Counted from the stretch's first letter, positions 1 to 11,558 are shown. The stretch is DNA of 64,000 nucleotides from Vreelandella olivaria (GCA_004295565.1 AP019416.1:2542001-2606000); one strand, 5' to 3'. A program made the numbers and translations. The notes: generated by a model from the sequence alone, not told the origin.

Positions 1-62
1 AAGGCGAGCGACAAACGCTAGTATGCTCGGGCCCAGTAAACTGTTTCATATAGGAAAACATC

Positions 63-452
63 ATGAGCAATCTTCCTGCCAATCTCCGTTACGCTGAAAG
101 CCACGAGTGGGTGCTTGATAATCAAGACGGCACCGTGACCGTGGGCATTACTGATCACGCCCAGCAGGCGTTAGGTGATGTCGTGTTCGTTGAACTGCCT
201 GAAGTAGGTACCGCGCTGAGCAAAGGCCAGGAGTTTGGGGTTATCGAATCGGTCAAAGCCGCTTCTGATCTCTACTCGCCGGTGGTTGGCGAAGTCATTG
301 AGGTGAATGACGCCCTTGAAGACGCCCCCGAAACGGTCAATGAAGCGCCTTACGAAGGTGGCTGGATTATGAAAGTGCGCTTAGACGGCGACGCCCTTGA
401 CGGCCTGCTGGATGCCGACGCCTATCAAGCAACGCTAAGCGCCGACGACTAA
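63..452 (+). CDS. gcvH: Glycine cleavage system H protein
   Basis: This 129-residue protein is the lipoyl carrier of the glycine cleavage complex; it shuttles the methylamine group from P protein to T protein. The lipoylation motif [15 protein letters not shown] is visible, with the modified lysine at about residue 65, and the length is normal for the family. The start is supported by an AGGAAA ribosome site at about 53-58. It lies directly upstream of gcvP in the same direction, as expected for a gcv operon; gcvT is not in the window. The reading frame is intact. Confidence 0.97.
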   Translation: MSNLPANLRYAESHEWVLDNQDGTVTVGITDHAQQALGDVVFVELPEVGTALSKGQEFGVIESVKAASDLYSPVVGEVIEVNDALEDAPETVNEAPYEGGWIMKVRLDGDALDGLLDADAYQATLSADD

Positions 453-551
453 GTCATTTAGTCGCATTAAATAGCAGGGCCTGTCGTTAATTTTGGCGGC
501 TCTGCGCTTATCGCCCTGCACGGTTCTCTCTTAACGTCCGGAATCTTCTTC

Positions 552-3446
552 ATGTCTCTTGAAACACGCCGTCTGGCCGAGCTGGCCGATCACGATGCTT
601 TTATCAAACGTCATAATGGTCCAAGTCAAGATGACGTGGCCACCATGTTAAAAGCGCTCAACATGCAGCACATGGAAGATCTGATTGAACAGACCGTGCC
701 GAGCGATATCCGTCTTGGCCGTGAGCTAGCGCTTGATGAACCGCGCAGCGAGTCAGAGGCGTTAGAGTACCTAGCTCAGCTAGCGCGGCAAAACCGCGTG
801 ACTAAAAGCTATATTGGCCAGGGCTACTACGGCACCCATATGCCCGCGGTGATTCAGCGCAACGTACTGGAAAACCCGGGCTGGTATACCGCCTATACCC
901 CCTACCAGCCAGAGATCTCTCAAGGCCGCCTGGAAGGCCTGCTGAACTTCCAACAAGTGGTGATGGATCTAACCGGTATGGAGCTGGCCAATGCGTCGCT
1001 GCTTGACGAAGCCACCGCCGCCGCCGAAGCCATGGCGCTGTGTAAGCGCGGCAACAAGAGAAGCAAATCCAACGTCTTCTTCGTCGCCGACGACGTTTTC
1101 CCACAAACGCTGGACGTGGTTAAAACCCGCGCCGAGTTCTTTGGCTTTGACTTGATCACCGGGCCTGCGGAGGAGCTAGCCAGCCACGATGTCTTTGGGG
1201 CCCTAGTCCAGTACCCCTCCGCCAGTGGTGAAGTGCGCGACCTGGCACCGCTATTAAGCGCCGCGGCTGAACGCAATATCATGACCTGTGTCGCCAGCGA
1301 TCTTTTGAGCCTGGTGCTGCTTAAAGAACCCGGCCAACTCGGTGCGGACATTGTGGTGGGCAACTCCCAGCGCTTTGGCGTGCCAATGGGCTTTGGTGGC
1401 CCTCACGCGGCGTTCTTTGCTACATCCGACAAGCTCAAGCGCTCGATCCCTGGGCGTATCATCGGCGTCTCCAAAGATAGCCGTGGTAATACGGCGCTGC
1501 GCATGGCGATGCAGACCCGCGAGCAGCATATCCGCCGCGAGAAAGCGACCTCGAACATCTGTACTGCCCAGGCGCTTCTGGCCAACATCGCAGGCTTTTA
1601 CGCCACCTATCACGGCGCTGAAGGGCTGCGCAAAATTGCCGGTCGTGTTCACCGCTTGGCGACTCTGCTCGCCGAGGGCCTCAAGCAGGCAGGCATAACG
1701 CTTGCTCATGACAGCTGGTTTGATACGCTGCGCTTGACTGGCGTCGATGCAGGTAAGATCCATGGCCGCGCCATGACTCACGATATTAATCTGCACTACT
1801 TCGCCAATGGCGATGTGGGTATCAGCCTGGATGAAACCACCACCGCGCACGATGTAGGCACCTTGTTTGACGTTCTACTGGGCGATGAGCACGGCCTTGC
1901 CGTTGCAGTACTCGACGAGCAGGTGGTGGCTAACGGTGCTTCCGGCATTCCCGCGGTCTGCCAGCGCGAAAGCGACTTTTGAGCCATCCCACCTTTAACC
2001 GCTACCGCAGCGAAACCGAAATGCTGCGCTACTTAAAGCGTCTTGAGAATAAGGATCTGTCGCTGGCTCATGCGATGATTCCGCTCGGCTCCTGCACCAT
2101 GAAGCTTAACGCCACCAGCGAAATGATCCCGGTCTCCTGGCCCTCGTTTGCGCATCTGCACCCCTTTGCGCCCCGCGACCAGGTGGCTGGCTATCATCAG
2201 ATGATCGACGAACTCTCTGCCTTCCTGGTCGAAGTCACTGGCTACGATCACCTCTCGATGCAACCCAACTCCGGTGCTCAGGGGGGAATACGCAGGCCTT
2301 GTGGCGATTCGTCGCTATCAGGCGGCCCAGGGTGAAGGCCATCGCGATGTCTGCCTGATCCCAAGCTCTGCCCACGGCACCAACCCGGCCTCGGCAGCCA
2401 TGGTGCAGATGAAAGTGGTGGTGGTCGAGTGTGACCAAAACGGCAATATCGATATCGCTGATCTACGCGCTAAAGCCGAGCAGCATAGCGATAAGCTCTC
2501 CGCCATCATGCTGACCTACCCGTCTACCCACGGGGTGTTTGAAACCAGCGTGCGCGAAGCGTGCAAGATCGTTCACGATAACGGCGGTCAGGTGTATATC
2601 GACGGCGCCAATATGAACGCCCAGGTAGGGTTAACCCGCCCCGGCGATTTTGGCGGCGATGTCTCTCACCTCAACCTGCACAAAACGTTCTGTATTCCCC
2701 ACGGCGGCGGCGGCCCGGGCATGGGCCCAATTGGCGTTAAAGCCCACCTCGCGCCCTACGTTTCCAACCACGTGGTAACGCCGATCAACGGCGTTAACGC
2801 GGATAGCGGCGCAGTGTCCGCGGCGGCGTTTGGCAGTGCTTCAATCCTGCCTATCTCCTGGGCCTACATTAAGATGATGGGTGCCCGCGGGCTGCGGGAA
2901 GCCACCGAGCTAGCCATTCTAAACGCCAACTACATTGCCAAGCGTTTGGAAGCGTCCTTTCCGATTCTCTACCGCGGGCAGCATGGCACCGTTGCCCACG
3001 AATGCATTATTGATATACGCCCGCTCAAAGCGGCCTCGGGGATTAGCGAGGAGGATATTGCCAAACGCCTGATGGATTACGGTTTCCACGCACCGACCAT
3101 GTCGTTCCCGGTGCCAGGCACGCTGATGATCGAGCCGACCGAGTCGGAGTCGCTGTATGAAATCGACCGCTTCTGCGATGCGATGATTGCGATTCGTGAC
3201 GAGATTGCCCGGGTAGAGAGCGGCGAATGGCCACTGGATAACAATCCGCTGGTCAATGCACCCCATACCCAGGCGGATCTAATGGATAGCGACTGGCAGC
3301 GGCCTTATGACCGCCAGTTGGCCGCCTTCCCAACCGCAGCGGTTCAAGCCGCGAAATACTGGCCCGCCGTTAACCGCGTCGATAACGTGTTTGGCGATCG
3401 GCAGTTAATCTGCTCCTGCCCCAGCATCGATGAGTACCGTGACTAA
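552..3446 (+). CDS. gcvP: Glycine dehydrogenase (decarboxylating), P protein; two frameshifts
   Basis: The PLP-dependent P protein decarboxylates glycine and passes the aminomethyl group to GcvH. The total span (about 965 residues) matches the single-chain bacterial form. The PLP lysine motif [18 protein letters not shown] lies in the C-terminal half. The frame is broken twice. Near 1976 a T is missing (RESDF then stop, where [14 protein letters not shown] is expected). At 2281-2286 a run of six G needs five to read SGAQGEYAGL. Both are homopolymer errors by their look. It sits 100 bp after gcvH and is followed by a terminator. Identity is secure; whether the gene is broken in the organism is doubtful. 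Confidence 0.93.
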
Positions 3447-3509
3447 CGGCATCGCTGGCAAGATGTGAAGCGATAGCGCTTTAAGCAAGGAGTGCTTTAA
3501 GTAACCAGA

Positions 3510-3553
3510 ACGCCCTTGGTGTCTTAACTAGACGGCACCAGGGGCGTTTTTTT
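3510..3553 (+). terminator. Rho-independent terminator after gcvP
   Basis: Arms ACGCCC..TGGTG and CACCA..GGGCGT flank a loop of about 14 nt and are followed by seven T. The T-run is on the plus strand, so it serves the gcv operon. It overlaps the stop codon of the convergent LysR gene. Confidence 0.75.
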
Positions 3554-4428
3554 CTGTAGACGCTGAGCATGAAAGCCGTCTAACAGCTTCTCGTAACGCT
3601 TGGGCAGCACAGAATCGCGGCGGCGCAGCAAATAGAGCACTTCATTAACCGCATTGGGCAGGTTCAACGCTTTTACCTGGCGCTGCCAAGGCGAGGTTTC
3701 CAATACCAGTCGCGACACCACGCTAAAGCCCAACCCCTGGCCACCGCATCCAGCACCATGCTGACTTCATTGGTAAAACCTTGATGGCGGAAATGGGTCA
3801 TCGAGCGGAACTCGTCGGGGTAATTGGCTCGCAGCAGCGCATTGGCGTGGTTAATGCCGTCGTAATAGTTGAGAAAGCCGATGCCCATTAAATCTGACAG
3901 CGTGCTGCCCGCAAAATCAGCAGGCACCACCAGGCAGAGCGGCTCTTCATGCCAAATGCTGCAATTAAGCTCAGGGTGACGCATTGCCTCGGTGACTATC
4001 CCGATGTCATAACGCCCTTCAAGCAGGTCATTAACGATTTCGTGGTTGAACGCAAAGCTGTAATTGACCGTTAAATTGGGGTGCATCTGCTGCTGCCCCA
4101 ATATATACGGATAGAACATCAGACCAACGCTACCCGGCGAGGCAATGCGACAGTCACCGCTATCCAAAGAGTCATCGTCCAGCCCGTGACGGAACTGCTC
4201 ATGCTCAGCAAATAACTTTAAAGCGTAGTCGTAAGCACGCCGCCCCGATTCGGTTAATGTAAAGCTACGGCCTTTACGCTCTAACAGCGCTTTATTTAAA
4301 TAGTCCTCTAACTTGCGGACATGCTGGCTTACCCCCGGTTGGGTCATCTCTAAACGTTGCGCCGTGCGGGTAAAGCTGCCTGTTTCAACAAGCGTAATAA
4401 AGGTACGAAAATAGTGGGCATTGAACAT
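3524..4428 (-). CDS. LysR-family transcriptional regulator; one frameshift
   Basis: This is a typical LysR protein of about 300 residues. It has an N-terminal winged helix-turn-helix (FNAHYFRTFITLVETGSFTR.., with TQPGVSQHVRKLE as recognition region) and a substrate-binding domain. The start is placed at MFNAHY (4428), where the family alignment begins, rather than at the more upstream ATG at 4482. Near 3738 the frame breaks: GGGG needs five G to read VARGLGFSVVSR, after which the last 65 residues follow. It is convergent with gcvP and divergent from ppnN. The inducer and targets cannot be told from the sequence. Confidence 0.88.
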
Positions 4429-4659
4429 AGTAAAGCGCCATGGTCTTGGGTAACGGTCTTTAGCCGCTCTCGATGAGAACACGCTTTAGGCAATCGCTTA
4501 GTCAGTCACTCAAATCAGTAAACAAAAGCGCTATTGCCGCCGTCCTGTAAAATATGCTTCATAATAGCACAGCCGGGCGGGCCAGCTGCTGCGCTGTACC
4601 CGCCGCTTGGGCGTGGTAGTATGCCAAGAGACATCAAACGATTAGGGACAGCCCCGCTA

Positions 4660-6041
4660 ATGACCGAAAACGTTCAACCTCGCGCCACCCTTTCCAGCAT
4701 TATTTCCCCGAAGGAAGCCTCGAAGTCCTCTCTCAGCATGAAGTCAACCGACTGCATAAAACGTCTCAAAGCGGTCTACACGATCTACTTCGGCGCTGTG
4801 CGTTGGCAGTGCTCAATTGCGGCAATCCCAGCGATGACAGCCTGGCGATTTTAGAAGCCTATAAAGATTTCGATATTGAAGTGCTGCAGCAAGACCGCGG
4901 CATTCGCTTAAAGCTAACCAACGCCCCCGCCGAAGCCTTTGTTGATGGCCGCATGATTCGCGGTATCCGTGAACATCTATCCTCGATCATTCGCGATATT
5001 GTTTACGTTTACAACGAGATTCAGCACCACAACCGTTTTGATCTGAGTACGGGAGAAGGGACTACCAATGCGGTCTTCCATATTCTACGCAAAGCGGGAA
5101 CATTAAAACCCGGCCGTGACCCTAGCCTGGTGGTGTGCTGGGGTGGACACTCTATCTCCCGGGAAGAGTATGAATATACCAAAGATGTGGGCTACCACTT
5201 AGGCCTGCGCGACTTGGATATTTGTACCGGTTGTGGCCCTGGGGCTATGAAAGGCCCCATGAAAGGCGCCAACGTGGCCCATGCCAAACAGCGGCGTAAA
5301 GAGGGCCGCTATTTGGGTATTTCAGAGCCTGGCATTATCGCCGCCGAAGCGCCTAACCCCATTGTCAATGAACTGGTGGTCATGCCAGATATTGAAAAAC
5401 GCTTGGAAGCCTTTGTACGCCTAGGCCATGGCATTATCGTTTTCCCTGGCGGCGTAGGCACGGCAGAAGAGATTCTCTATCTGCTGGGCATTCTCCTGCA
5501 CCCCAGTAACAAAGAGATTCCTTTCCCGTTAATTTTCACCGGCCCGGCTAATTCTGCGGCCTACTTTCAGAAAATTGATGAGTTCCTGGTCTATACTCTT
5601 GGTGAAGGTATCCGCCGCTACTACACCATCATTACCGGCGACCCGGTATCGGTGGCGCGCACCATGCGCCAGGGTATCGATGAGATCGCTGAATTCCGAC
5701 GCACCCACCAGGATGCTTTCTACTACAACTGGCGGCTGACCATTGCTCGGGACTTCCAGGCCACCTTTGAGCCGACGCACGAAGCAATGCGCTCGCTGGC
5801 CCTGCATCGTCAACAACCCACCCATGAGCTTGCCGCCAATCTACGCCGCGCCTTCTCCGGGATCGTCGCGGGCAATGTCAAAGAGGCTGGCATTCGAGCC
5901 ATTGAAGCCCATGGCCCCTTTGTACTGACCGCAGAGCCCGAGCTAATGCAGCGTCTTGACGAACTGCTTACCTCGTTTGTCGCCCAAGGGCGCATGAAAC
6001 TCGACGGTCAACACTATGTGCCCTGCTATGTGTTGAAATAA
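4660..6041 (+). CDS. ppnN: Nucleotide 5'-monophosphate nucleosidase (PpnN/YgdH); one frameshift
   Basis: PpnN hydrolyses purine and pyrimidine 5'-monophosphates to the base and ribose 5-phosphate and is controlled by (p)ppGpp in E. coli. The protein aligns end to end with the E. coli enzyme (about 454 residues). It shows VVCWGGHSI, the Rossmann/LOG motif FPGGVGTAEE, and the C-terminal FSGIVAGNVKEAGIRAIE. The start is ATG 4660 (MTENVQPRATL). Near 4707 CCCC needs five C to read ISPEGSLEVLSQHEVNRLHK; otherwise the frame is open. It is a single gene, divergent from the LysR gene. Confidence 0.92.
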
Positions 6042-6083
6042 CAGCGCTCAATCCTGAATGGAATCAATACGCACAGCTGCCGG

Positions 6084-6857
6084 TTGAGCGGCGGCTGTAC
6101 GCTAAAAGGGCCGGGTCGCCTTATGCTGGTAATTGCGTTTATAGCGCTACTCGTCGCAGGTATCGTCAAAGGCGCCATCGGTTCAGGCGTCCCGGTTATT
6201 GTCGTACCCATTCTCACCATGCTATACGACGTTCAACTCGCTATCGCCCTACTAGTCGCACCTAACCTGTTTAGTAATGCCTTACAGGTTTGGCAATATC
6301 GACGCCACTTATTACCCTTGCGTTTCTTGGCAGCGTTCTCCATTGCTGGCGGGTTAGGCATTGTGCTGGGCACTTGGGGATTAGTGGTGTTATCTCCCGA
6401 AATATTGTCCCTGGGTGTCGCGGGGGTGATCGTGCTTTACCTGATCATCAAAGTGATGAAACGACGCATTGCCCTGCCTTTTAACATCGCAGCGCGACTA
6501 GCAATTCCCATTGGTCTACTGGCAGGCGTGCTTCAAGGCGCGGCAGGCATGTCGGCGCCAGCGTCGGTGACGTTTCTCAATGCAATGCAGCTGAAACGAA
6601 ACGTATTTATTGGCTCCATCTCGGTTTTCTTCGTCGCCATTACCATTGTTCAAATACCGGCGCTTTTAAACGCAGGTATTTTAACCCTGGAGCGCTTTCT
6701 GTTTAGCATCCTTGCCCTTGTGGTGATACTCGCCGCCATGCCGCTCGGCGCCCGCCTGGGTAACCGACTACCCCACCGCTGGTTCGATAATTTGGTTATG
6801 CTGCTGCTAGCCAGTATTGCCGGTAAAATTTTTATCGATACGCTGATGGCTGGCTAG
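6084..6857 (+). CDS. TauE/SafE-family membrane permease
   Basis: This is a 257-residue polytopic membrane protein with about eight hydrophobic segments. It has the two-fold glycine-rich repeat of the TauE/SafE (DUF81) family: IVKGAIGSGVPVIVVPI in the first half and LLAGVLQGAAGMSAP in the second. Family members export sulfite, sulfoacetate or other small organosulfonates, but the substrate here is unknown. An internal ATG at 6123 (MLVIAFIALL) starts exactly at the first membrane segment and is the more natural start; the upstream extension is polar and has no family support. The frame is intact. Confidence 0.85.
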   Translation: MSGGCTLKGPGRLMLVIAFIALLVAGIVKGAIGSGVPVIVVPILTMLYDVQLAIALLVAPNLFSNALQVWQYRRHLLPLRFLAAFSIAGGLGIVLGTWGLVVLSPEILSLGVAGVIVLYLIIKVMKRRIALPFNIAARLAIPIGLLAGVLQGAAGMSAPASVTFLNAMQLKRNVFIGSISVFFVAITIVQIPALLNAGILTLERFLFSILALVVILAAMPLGARLGNRLPHRWFDNLVMLLLASIAGKIFIDTLMAG

Positions 6858-6992
6858 CTCCACGTAGGGCTTTCTCTCCGCTTTATTTCTTACTGCAACT
6901 CAACAGGGTTGGGAACCAAGTCAGGTAAAAGTGGCCAGAATAGCTACACTGAGTGGGCATTACCTCACTATTGACCTTGAAAGGAACTCAAC

Positions 6993-7193
6993 ATGTCGAT
7001 GATTAACCAGCTAAAAGATGTCAAAACCAAAGATTTCGCCAAGCACTGCTATGAAAGCAGCAGCGTCGATAAACTGCGCGAGGCGTCGGAAGGCAGCGCC
7101 GATCAGTCAGAAATGGAGCATTGGGGGTTAACCGAAGGGCAGTGGGAAGAGGCCATTGTTGCCGCCCTCGCCGACCATGAAGCCAAAGAGTAA
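6993..7193 (+). CDS. Small acidic protein of unknown function
   Basis: This encodes 66 residues, highly charged, with no membrane segment and one cysteine. The C-terminal half (MEHWGLTEGQWEEAIVAAL) looks helical. A good ribosome site (AAGGA about 9 nt upstream) and a downstream hairpin terminator support a real gene. I do not recognise the family; it resembles other short conserved hypotheticals of halomonads and pseudomonads in composition only. Confidence 0.7.
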   Translation: MSMINQLKDVKTKDFAKHCYESSSVDKLREASEGSADQSEMEHWGLTEGQWEEAIVAALADHEAKE

Positions 7194-7234
7194 GTATCCC
7201 CCTTTGGCACAAAGATCATTGATAGAGACACGTG

Positions 7235-7270
7235 CGCCCTAGCGGATAACCGCCAGGGCGTTTTGGTTTT
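7235..7270. terminator. Bidirectional hairpin terminator between convergent genes
   Basis: CGCCCTAGCGG, a four-base loop, then CCGCCAGGGCG, followed by TTTTGGTTTT. It lies between the 66-residue gene and the convergent lipoprotein gene, and inside the over-long reading frame of the latter. Confidence 0.7.
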
Positions 7271-7293
7271 CCAGCGCTTACTCGATACACGGC

Positions 7294-8128
7294 TTACTCC
7301 ACACGAGAAAGCAATGCCGCCATACTCCTTCTGCAGTTGCTCAAGCCTGGTCAGTTCGTGTTCCGATAGCTCGGGCGAGTCCCATAATGGCTGTTCATCA
7401 AGATCTTTCAGTCCTTCCAAGGTGACCGTCAATTCTGCATCACTGGGTATTTGAGCATTTCCCCATGGGCCGAAGCGATTAGGCGCAAGGCTCCACTCCA
7501 GTGTCTCTCCTGGCTCGATGCCATCAGGTATAACGTAGTAAAACGTTTCGTCTACCCATGTTATTGAGCTATCAGCGCTAGCCACAACGCCCCTCAAAAG
7601 CAGCTCTGAAATGGCCTGATCCGTGCCATTGGTCACTTCAAGATCAATCACAGGTTCCGGAGCGCCATAGGGGCTTGCGTCAATGTAGTAGCGGGCGCTA
7701 TCAATAGTAAACCGCGCTAACTGCTGCTGGTCATTGGCCGCTTTTGCACGCTTCTCTTCCAGTCGCTTTAAGGTGCGAATAGCCTGCTCGCGTTCCCATG
7801 ACCGGCGCTCGCGCAGAATCTGGTCGGCACGCTGGATCACCTGATCCCCCGTTAACCCATGCATTTGCGCATTAGCGGTTTCGGCGATCTCAGCGGCATT
7901 CATGCGGTCAGGGTTGAGAATATCGATACCGCTAAACGATGTCGACGTGGCGATGATGATCAACCCTTGATCAAACTCATCGCGCTTATAGGTGGGCAAG
8001 GAGTTACGCACTTTCTCAACCGAGACAACCGACGCCGGCATGGAACTAGTATCAATTTTGGGATCTGAACAACCCGCTATCATGAGTACTGATAGTGATA
8101 TTGCAGACAGCCTTAGCAGGCTCCACAT
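7294..8128 (-). CDS. Putative lipoprotein of unknown function; 3' frameshift
   Basis: The N-terminus is a type II signal peptide with a lipobox (LSVLMIAGCSDPK), so it should be anchored in a membrane. It then has a charged coiled region around residues 95-145 (RERRSWEREQAIRTLKRLEE) and a beta-rich C-terminal half (EPVIDLEVTNGTDQAISELL). It resembles lipoproteins labelled DUF6694 or simply hypothetical; no function is inferred. The open frame runs on to 7103, but that tail crosses the terminator at 7235-7270 and the neighbouring gene on the other strand. A one-base shift near 7308 gives the natural ending GALLSRVE with stop at 7294, which I prefer. Confidence 0.72.
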
Positions 8129-8243
8129 ACACTCACCTCAAAGCAAGCAGATAAAAATTGCAGAGGAGCTTAACGGAAAGCGCAATTAACCACTACCCCT
8201 GGCGGTATACAGCTAGGTTGTTAAGAACGTTGACCGAATCGTA

Positions 8244-9231
8244 TTAACCACCGGTTGCGTTCATAAACCTCACTATTTGAACATCCCCATCCGTGGTGAA
8301 GTGGTGCCGCTCTGGTTTTCTCTTCATTGCCGTCACAATGCTGGTTTTAAGCCGCTGGGTATCCCCCGGGTAACGGCGCATGACGGCGCGCAAATCGACA
8401 GAATGCTCATTACCCAGGCACAGAAGCAGCCGCCCTTCCGCGGTTACCCGAACACGATTACAGGCGCCACAGAAATTGTGGCTATGGGGAAATAAAGCCA
8501 ATGCGCGACTGGCTGTCCGCCATGCGGTAATAACGGGATGGCCCCAGGGTGGTCTCAGTGGTGGGTAAGAGTGGATAATGATTCGCGATAATCTCCCGAA
8601 CCTTATCGGTAGAGAGAAAGGTTTCACCACGGTTATGCTCACTTATAGCGCCCAGCGGCATCTCCTCGATAAAGCTGATATCGACTTGTTCATCCCGGGC
8701 AAAGTTTACCAAGTCGAGAATTTCGTCGTCATTGCGCCCTTTAAGCAGTACGGCGTTGAGCTTAATCGACTGAAAGCCAGCGCGACGCGCTGCACGGATA
8801 CCCGCGACCACCTGATCAAGATCCCCCGTCCGGGTTAATGCTTTAAAGCGTTCGGGCTTGAGCGAGTCGAGGCTGATATTGAGTCGATCCAGCCCGCCTT
8901 GTCGCAAGGCGCTGGCATGTTTGACCAGCCCTGAGCCGTTGGTGGTCATCGCCAGCTCGCCCAGGCCTGCCAATTTACCGAGTTTTTCCACTAGCGTTAG
9001 TACCCCCTGGCGTACTAACGGCTCCCCGCCGGTTAGGCGGATTTTCTCTACGCCCAACTCGACGAATGCCTGCGACAGCGTCGCTATCTCCTCAAGGGTA
9101 AGGAGTTGGGCGCGCGGCAGAAAGGTCATCTCCTCAGCCATACAATACACACAGCGAAAATCACAACGATCAGTCACCGATATGCGCAGGTAACGCACCG
9201 TCCGGCCAAACCCATCGACTAGTGCACTCAT
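8244..9231 (-). CDS. moaA: GTP 3',8-cyclase MoaA (molybdenum cofactor); one frameshift
   Basis: MoaA is the radical-SAM enzyme that starts molybdopterin synthesis from GTP. The N-terminal cluster motif CDFRCVYC and the C-terminal second cluster motif ([20 protein letters not shown]) are both visible, as is [11 protein letters not shown]. Near 8488 CCCC needs five C to read [16 protein letters not shown]; with that the protein is about 328 residues. It is the last gene of the nar-linked set and overlaps the DGC-protein gene by 4 bp, so it is probably translationally coupled. Confidence 0.93.
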
Positions 9232-9632
9232 CCCACGGGCTCCTCTTGGGTACTGGCATTAACGGGCAGCCGGGCAATGAGTCCTTTCACCTCTGCGGTA
9301 ACCTCAGTGATTGTTTGCTCATCATAAAACTGGCCCCGCCGCTTACGCAGGCCGTTTTCATATAGCTTTACGTGCTCTGTGGGTATCACATCCACTTTGG
9401 CAAGACAGTGGCTGGCGCAGTGCATCTGGCACCCGTCAATGGCTACGATAGGCCGCCCGGAGCGGGCAATGCGCACCAGACCGGGCACACCACCGCCCAC
9501 ACCGGCAATGCAGGACATTTCTGCCTCTCCTGCATGATCCAGGCGCAGGGCAACGCTATTGGCAAGTTGTGCCACATCAGAGCAGCCAGAGCAGGCATAA
9601 ATCAGTGTGCGAGGTTTGTGATGTAAAGACAT
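9228..9632 (-). CDS. DGC-domain putative zinc-binding protein
   Basis: This encodes about 134 residues, starting at ATG 9632 behind an AGGAGAG ribosome site; the longer frame from 9653 is less likely. The family signature [12 protein letters not shown] and the N-terminal [14 protein letters not shown] are present, with several conserved cysteines for metal binding. Function is not established for the family. It sits between moeA and moaA, which suggests a role with metal centres or Mo-cofactor supply during nitrate respiration; that is inference. Confidence 0.8.
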   Translation of the reverse strand: MSLHHKPRTLIYACSGCSDVAQLANSVALRLDHAGEAEMSCIAGVGGGVPGLVRIARSGRPIVAIDGCQMHCASHCLAKVDVIPTEHVKLYENGLRKRRGQFYDEQTITEVTAEVKGLIARLPVNASTQEEPVG

Positions 9633-9685
9633 ACCCTCTCCTATGAAAAGCAAACAGCATCAGCAGCCCCAATGAGTATAAAAAT

Positions 9686-10948
9686 TCAAGCGGCGAACTG
9701 ATTAATGGGGTAGTAGTGGTAGGCGCTCCCTTCTGCTACGTCTGTTTCGGGATTAATCATTAAATAGCCATCGGCTTGGCTAGCCGCGCTGAGCATATGC
9801 GAGCCCTGCCCACCCGCTAACTGCGCCACGGGATTCCCTTTTGACCAATCAAGCGCCACTCTTAACAGTTCGCAGCGCCCCCGTGGGCCGCGCTGAGCAA
9901 AGCCGGCTTTTACCGGATAACGCTGAAGTGCTGCTACTGTTTTGCCTTGCAGGGCATGAATAAACGCCAGCGCCAGCAGTTGCCAGCCCACTAGCGAAGC
10001 CACGGGATTGCCCGGCAGGGCAATTAACGGTGTGGAAGAGGAAGGATCCGCACCTAGATAACCGAACGCAAAGGCTTCCCTGGCTTCATGGCGACCCCAT
10101 GAAAATGTAGCCCACCGCGCTCTTCTATTACCGGTCGAACGTGATCCTCCTCGCCTACCGAAACGCCTCCAGTGCACATCACCACATCCGCAGCGGCTTG
10201 GGCGTGTTCAAAGGCCTGATGCAGTGACTGCGGTGAATCCGCGATGACGCCCAGATCCAGCACATCGCACTGCGCTTGTGCTAGCAGTACGTTAAGCATG
10301 GCGCGATTGCTGTCGTATACCTGCCCCGGTGATCGGACAGTACCGGGAGCAATTAGCTCATCACCGGTTGAGAGGAGCGCCACCCGTAGGCGCCGTTTGA
10401 CGGTAACCGTGTTGATTCCATGACTTGCCAGCAGCGCAATGGAGGCGGCATCAAGAGCCTCACCTGCAGCAAGTAACGGGGTTCCCACGCGGGTCTCCTC
10501 GCCCTGGCGGCGAATATTAGCGCCTACCACCAGGTTACCTTCAAGATGGATATGCCCACGCTGATCAAGGGTAACCCGCTCTTGAGGTACGACAATATCT
10601 GCCCCCTTGGGCACCGGTGCGCCGGTAAAAATACGCGCGCAGCCTCCTTCCGGTAGCAGCATGACGCCTGCGCCAGCGGGGTACGCGCTGGAGAATGGGC
10701 AAGCCCGCGCCGCGAGGTGCCGCTTGGTAATCCGCCAGACGCAGCGCATAACCATCCATGGCGCTATTGTCCACACCTGGCATATCGAGAGGTGCGACCT
10801 GCGTTTCTGCCAGCACTCGCCCCGCCGATTGTTCTAGGGTGATGATTTCTACTGCATTAATGGGCATGGCAGCGTCGATAAGCCGTTGGCGTGCATCAAA
10901 CAGATCTAACAAGCCGGGCGTGACTATTTCTGCGCAGTGACAGTTCAT
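9686..10948 (-). CDS. moeA: Molybdopterin molybdenumtransferase MoeA; two frameshifts
   Basis: MoeA inserts molybdate into adenylylated molybdopterin. Across three frames the family blocks are all present: MPGVDNSAMDGYAL, RIFTGAPVPKGADIVVPQE, VYDSNRAMLN, MCTGGVSVGEEDHV and LIALPGNPVAS. Near 10680 a run of four C on the coding strand needs three (QRVPAGAGVM), and near 10071 a T is missing (MKPGKPFAFGYLG). The total length of about 420 residues is normal. It overlaps moaB by 4 bp and belongs to the nar-moa operon. Confidence 0.91.
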
Positions 10949-11526
10949 AAGGGTTCCAGATCACTGGTAAAGCTCGCTGCATGGCGTCCGCTGCACGGAG
11001 TCACTGAAGGGAGTACCATGGCGGCAAAGTTACAGGGGCGAGTGCGGGCGTCCAATTGCAAAGAGATAATTCTGTCCCACGCTAAGGCGCATCCCTTAGG
11101 CGAGCCAGGCATTGCAAACACCATCGTTTGATTGGCCAGCCCTGCCACGGCACGAGACTGGATCGTCGCCGTGCCGATTGTCTTCAGGGAGTAGTGCCGA
11201 AACAGCTCGCCATACCCCTCAATCGCCTTGTCGAACAGCGGTATCAGCGCTTCGGGAGTCGTATCCCGGGCGGTAAAACCAGTGCCGCCATTAACCAGAA
11301 TCGCGTGGATATCTGTTCGCGCAATCCACTCCGAGACCACGGCGCGAACCTGGTAGGTATCATCGACAACGATACGTCTCTCCACCAGGACATGGCCGCT
11401 TTCATTCAGACGTTTAACCAGCAGGTCACCGCTGCCATCTTCATCGAATCCACGCGTATCGGAAACCGTTAGCACCGCGATGCCAAGCGGAGTGAAAAGT
11501 GCATCTACAGGAACATGGGACATCAA
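10945..11526 (-). CDS. moaB: Molybdenum cofactor biosynthesis protein B
   Basis: MoaB/MogA-type fold, likely the molybdopterin adenylyltransferase step or a related one. Motifs VLTVSDTRGFDEDGSG, ILVNGGTGFTARDTTPEAL and FAMPGSPKGCALAW are those of the MoaB family. The C-terminus (after QLDARTRPCNF) is longer than in E. coli MoaB and low in similarity; it may be real or come from a late frame error. Overlap with moeA and the nearby isomerase gene indicate one operon with narGHJI. Confidence 0.9.
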   Translation of the reverse strand: MMSHVPVDALFTPLGIAVLTVSDTRGFDEDGSGDLLVKRLNESGHVLVERRIVVDDTYQVRAVVSEWIARTDIHAILVNGGTGFTARDTTPEALIPLFDKAIEGYGELFRHYSLKTIGTATIQSRAVAGLANQTMVFAMPGSPKGCALAWDRIISLQLDARTRPCNFAAMVLPSVTPCSGRHAASFTSDLEPL

Positions 11527-11558
11527 ACCTCTCCTCTTAGCCTTACTGTTGCATCAAG

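Noticed and set aside
920-1850. Minus-strand ORFs of 147 and 198 residues
   Set aside because: They are antisense shadows of gcvP, with low-complexity serine/arginine-rich translations.
7103-7293. C-terminal extension of the lipoprotein
   Set aside because: It crosses a terminator and the convergent small gene; a one-base repair gives a natural stop at 7294.
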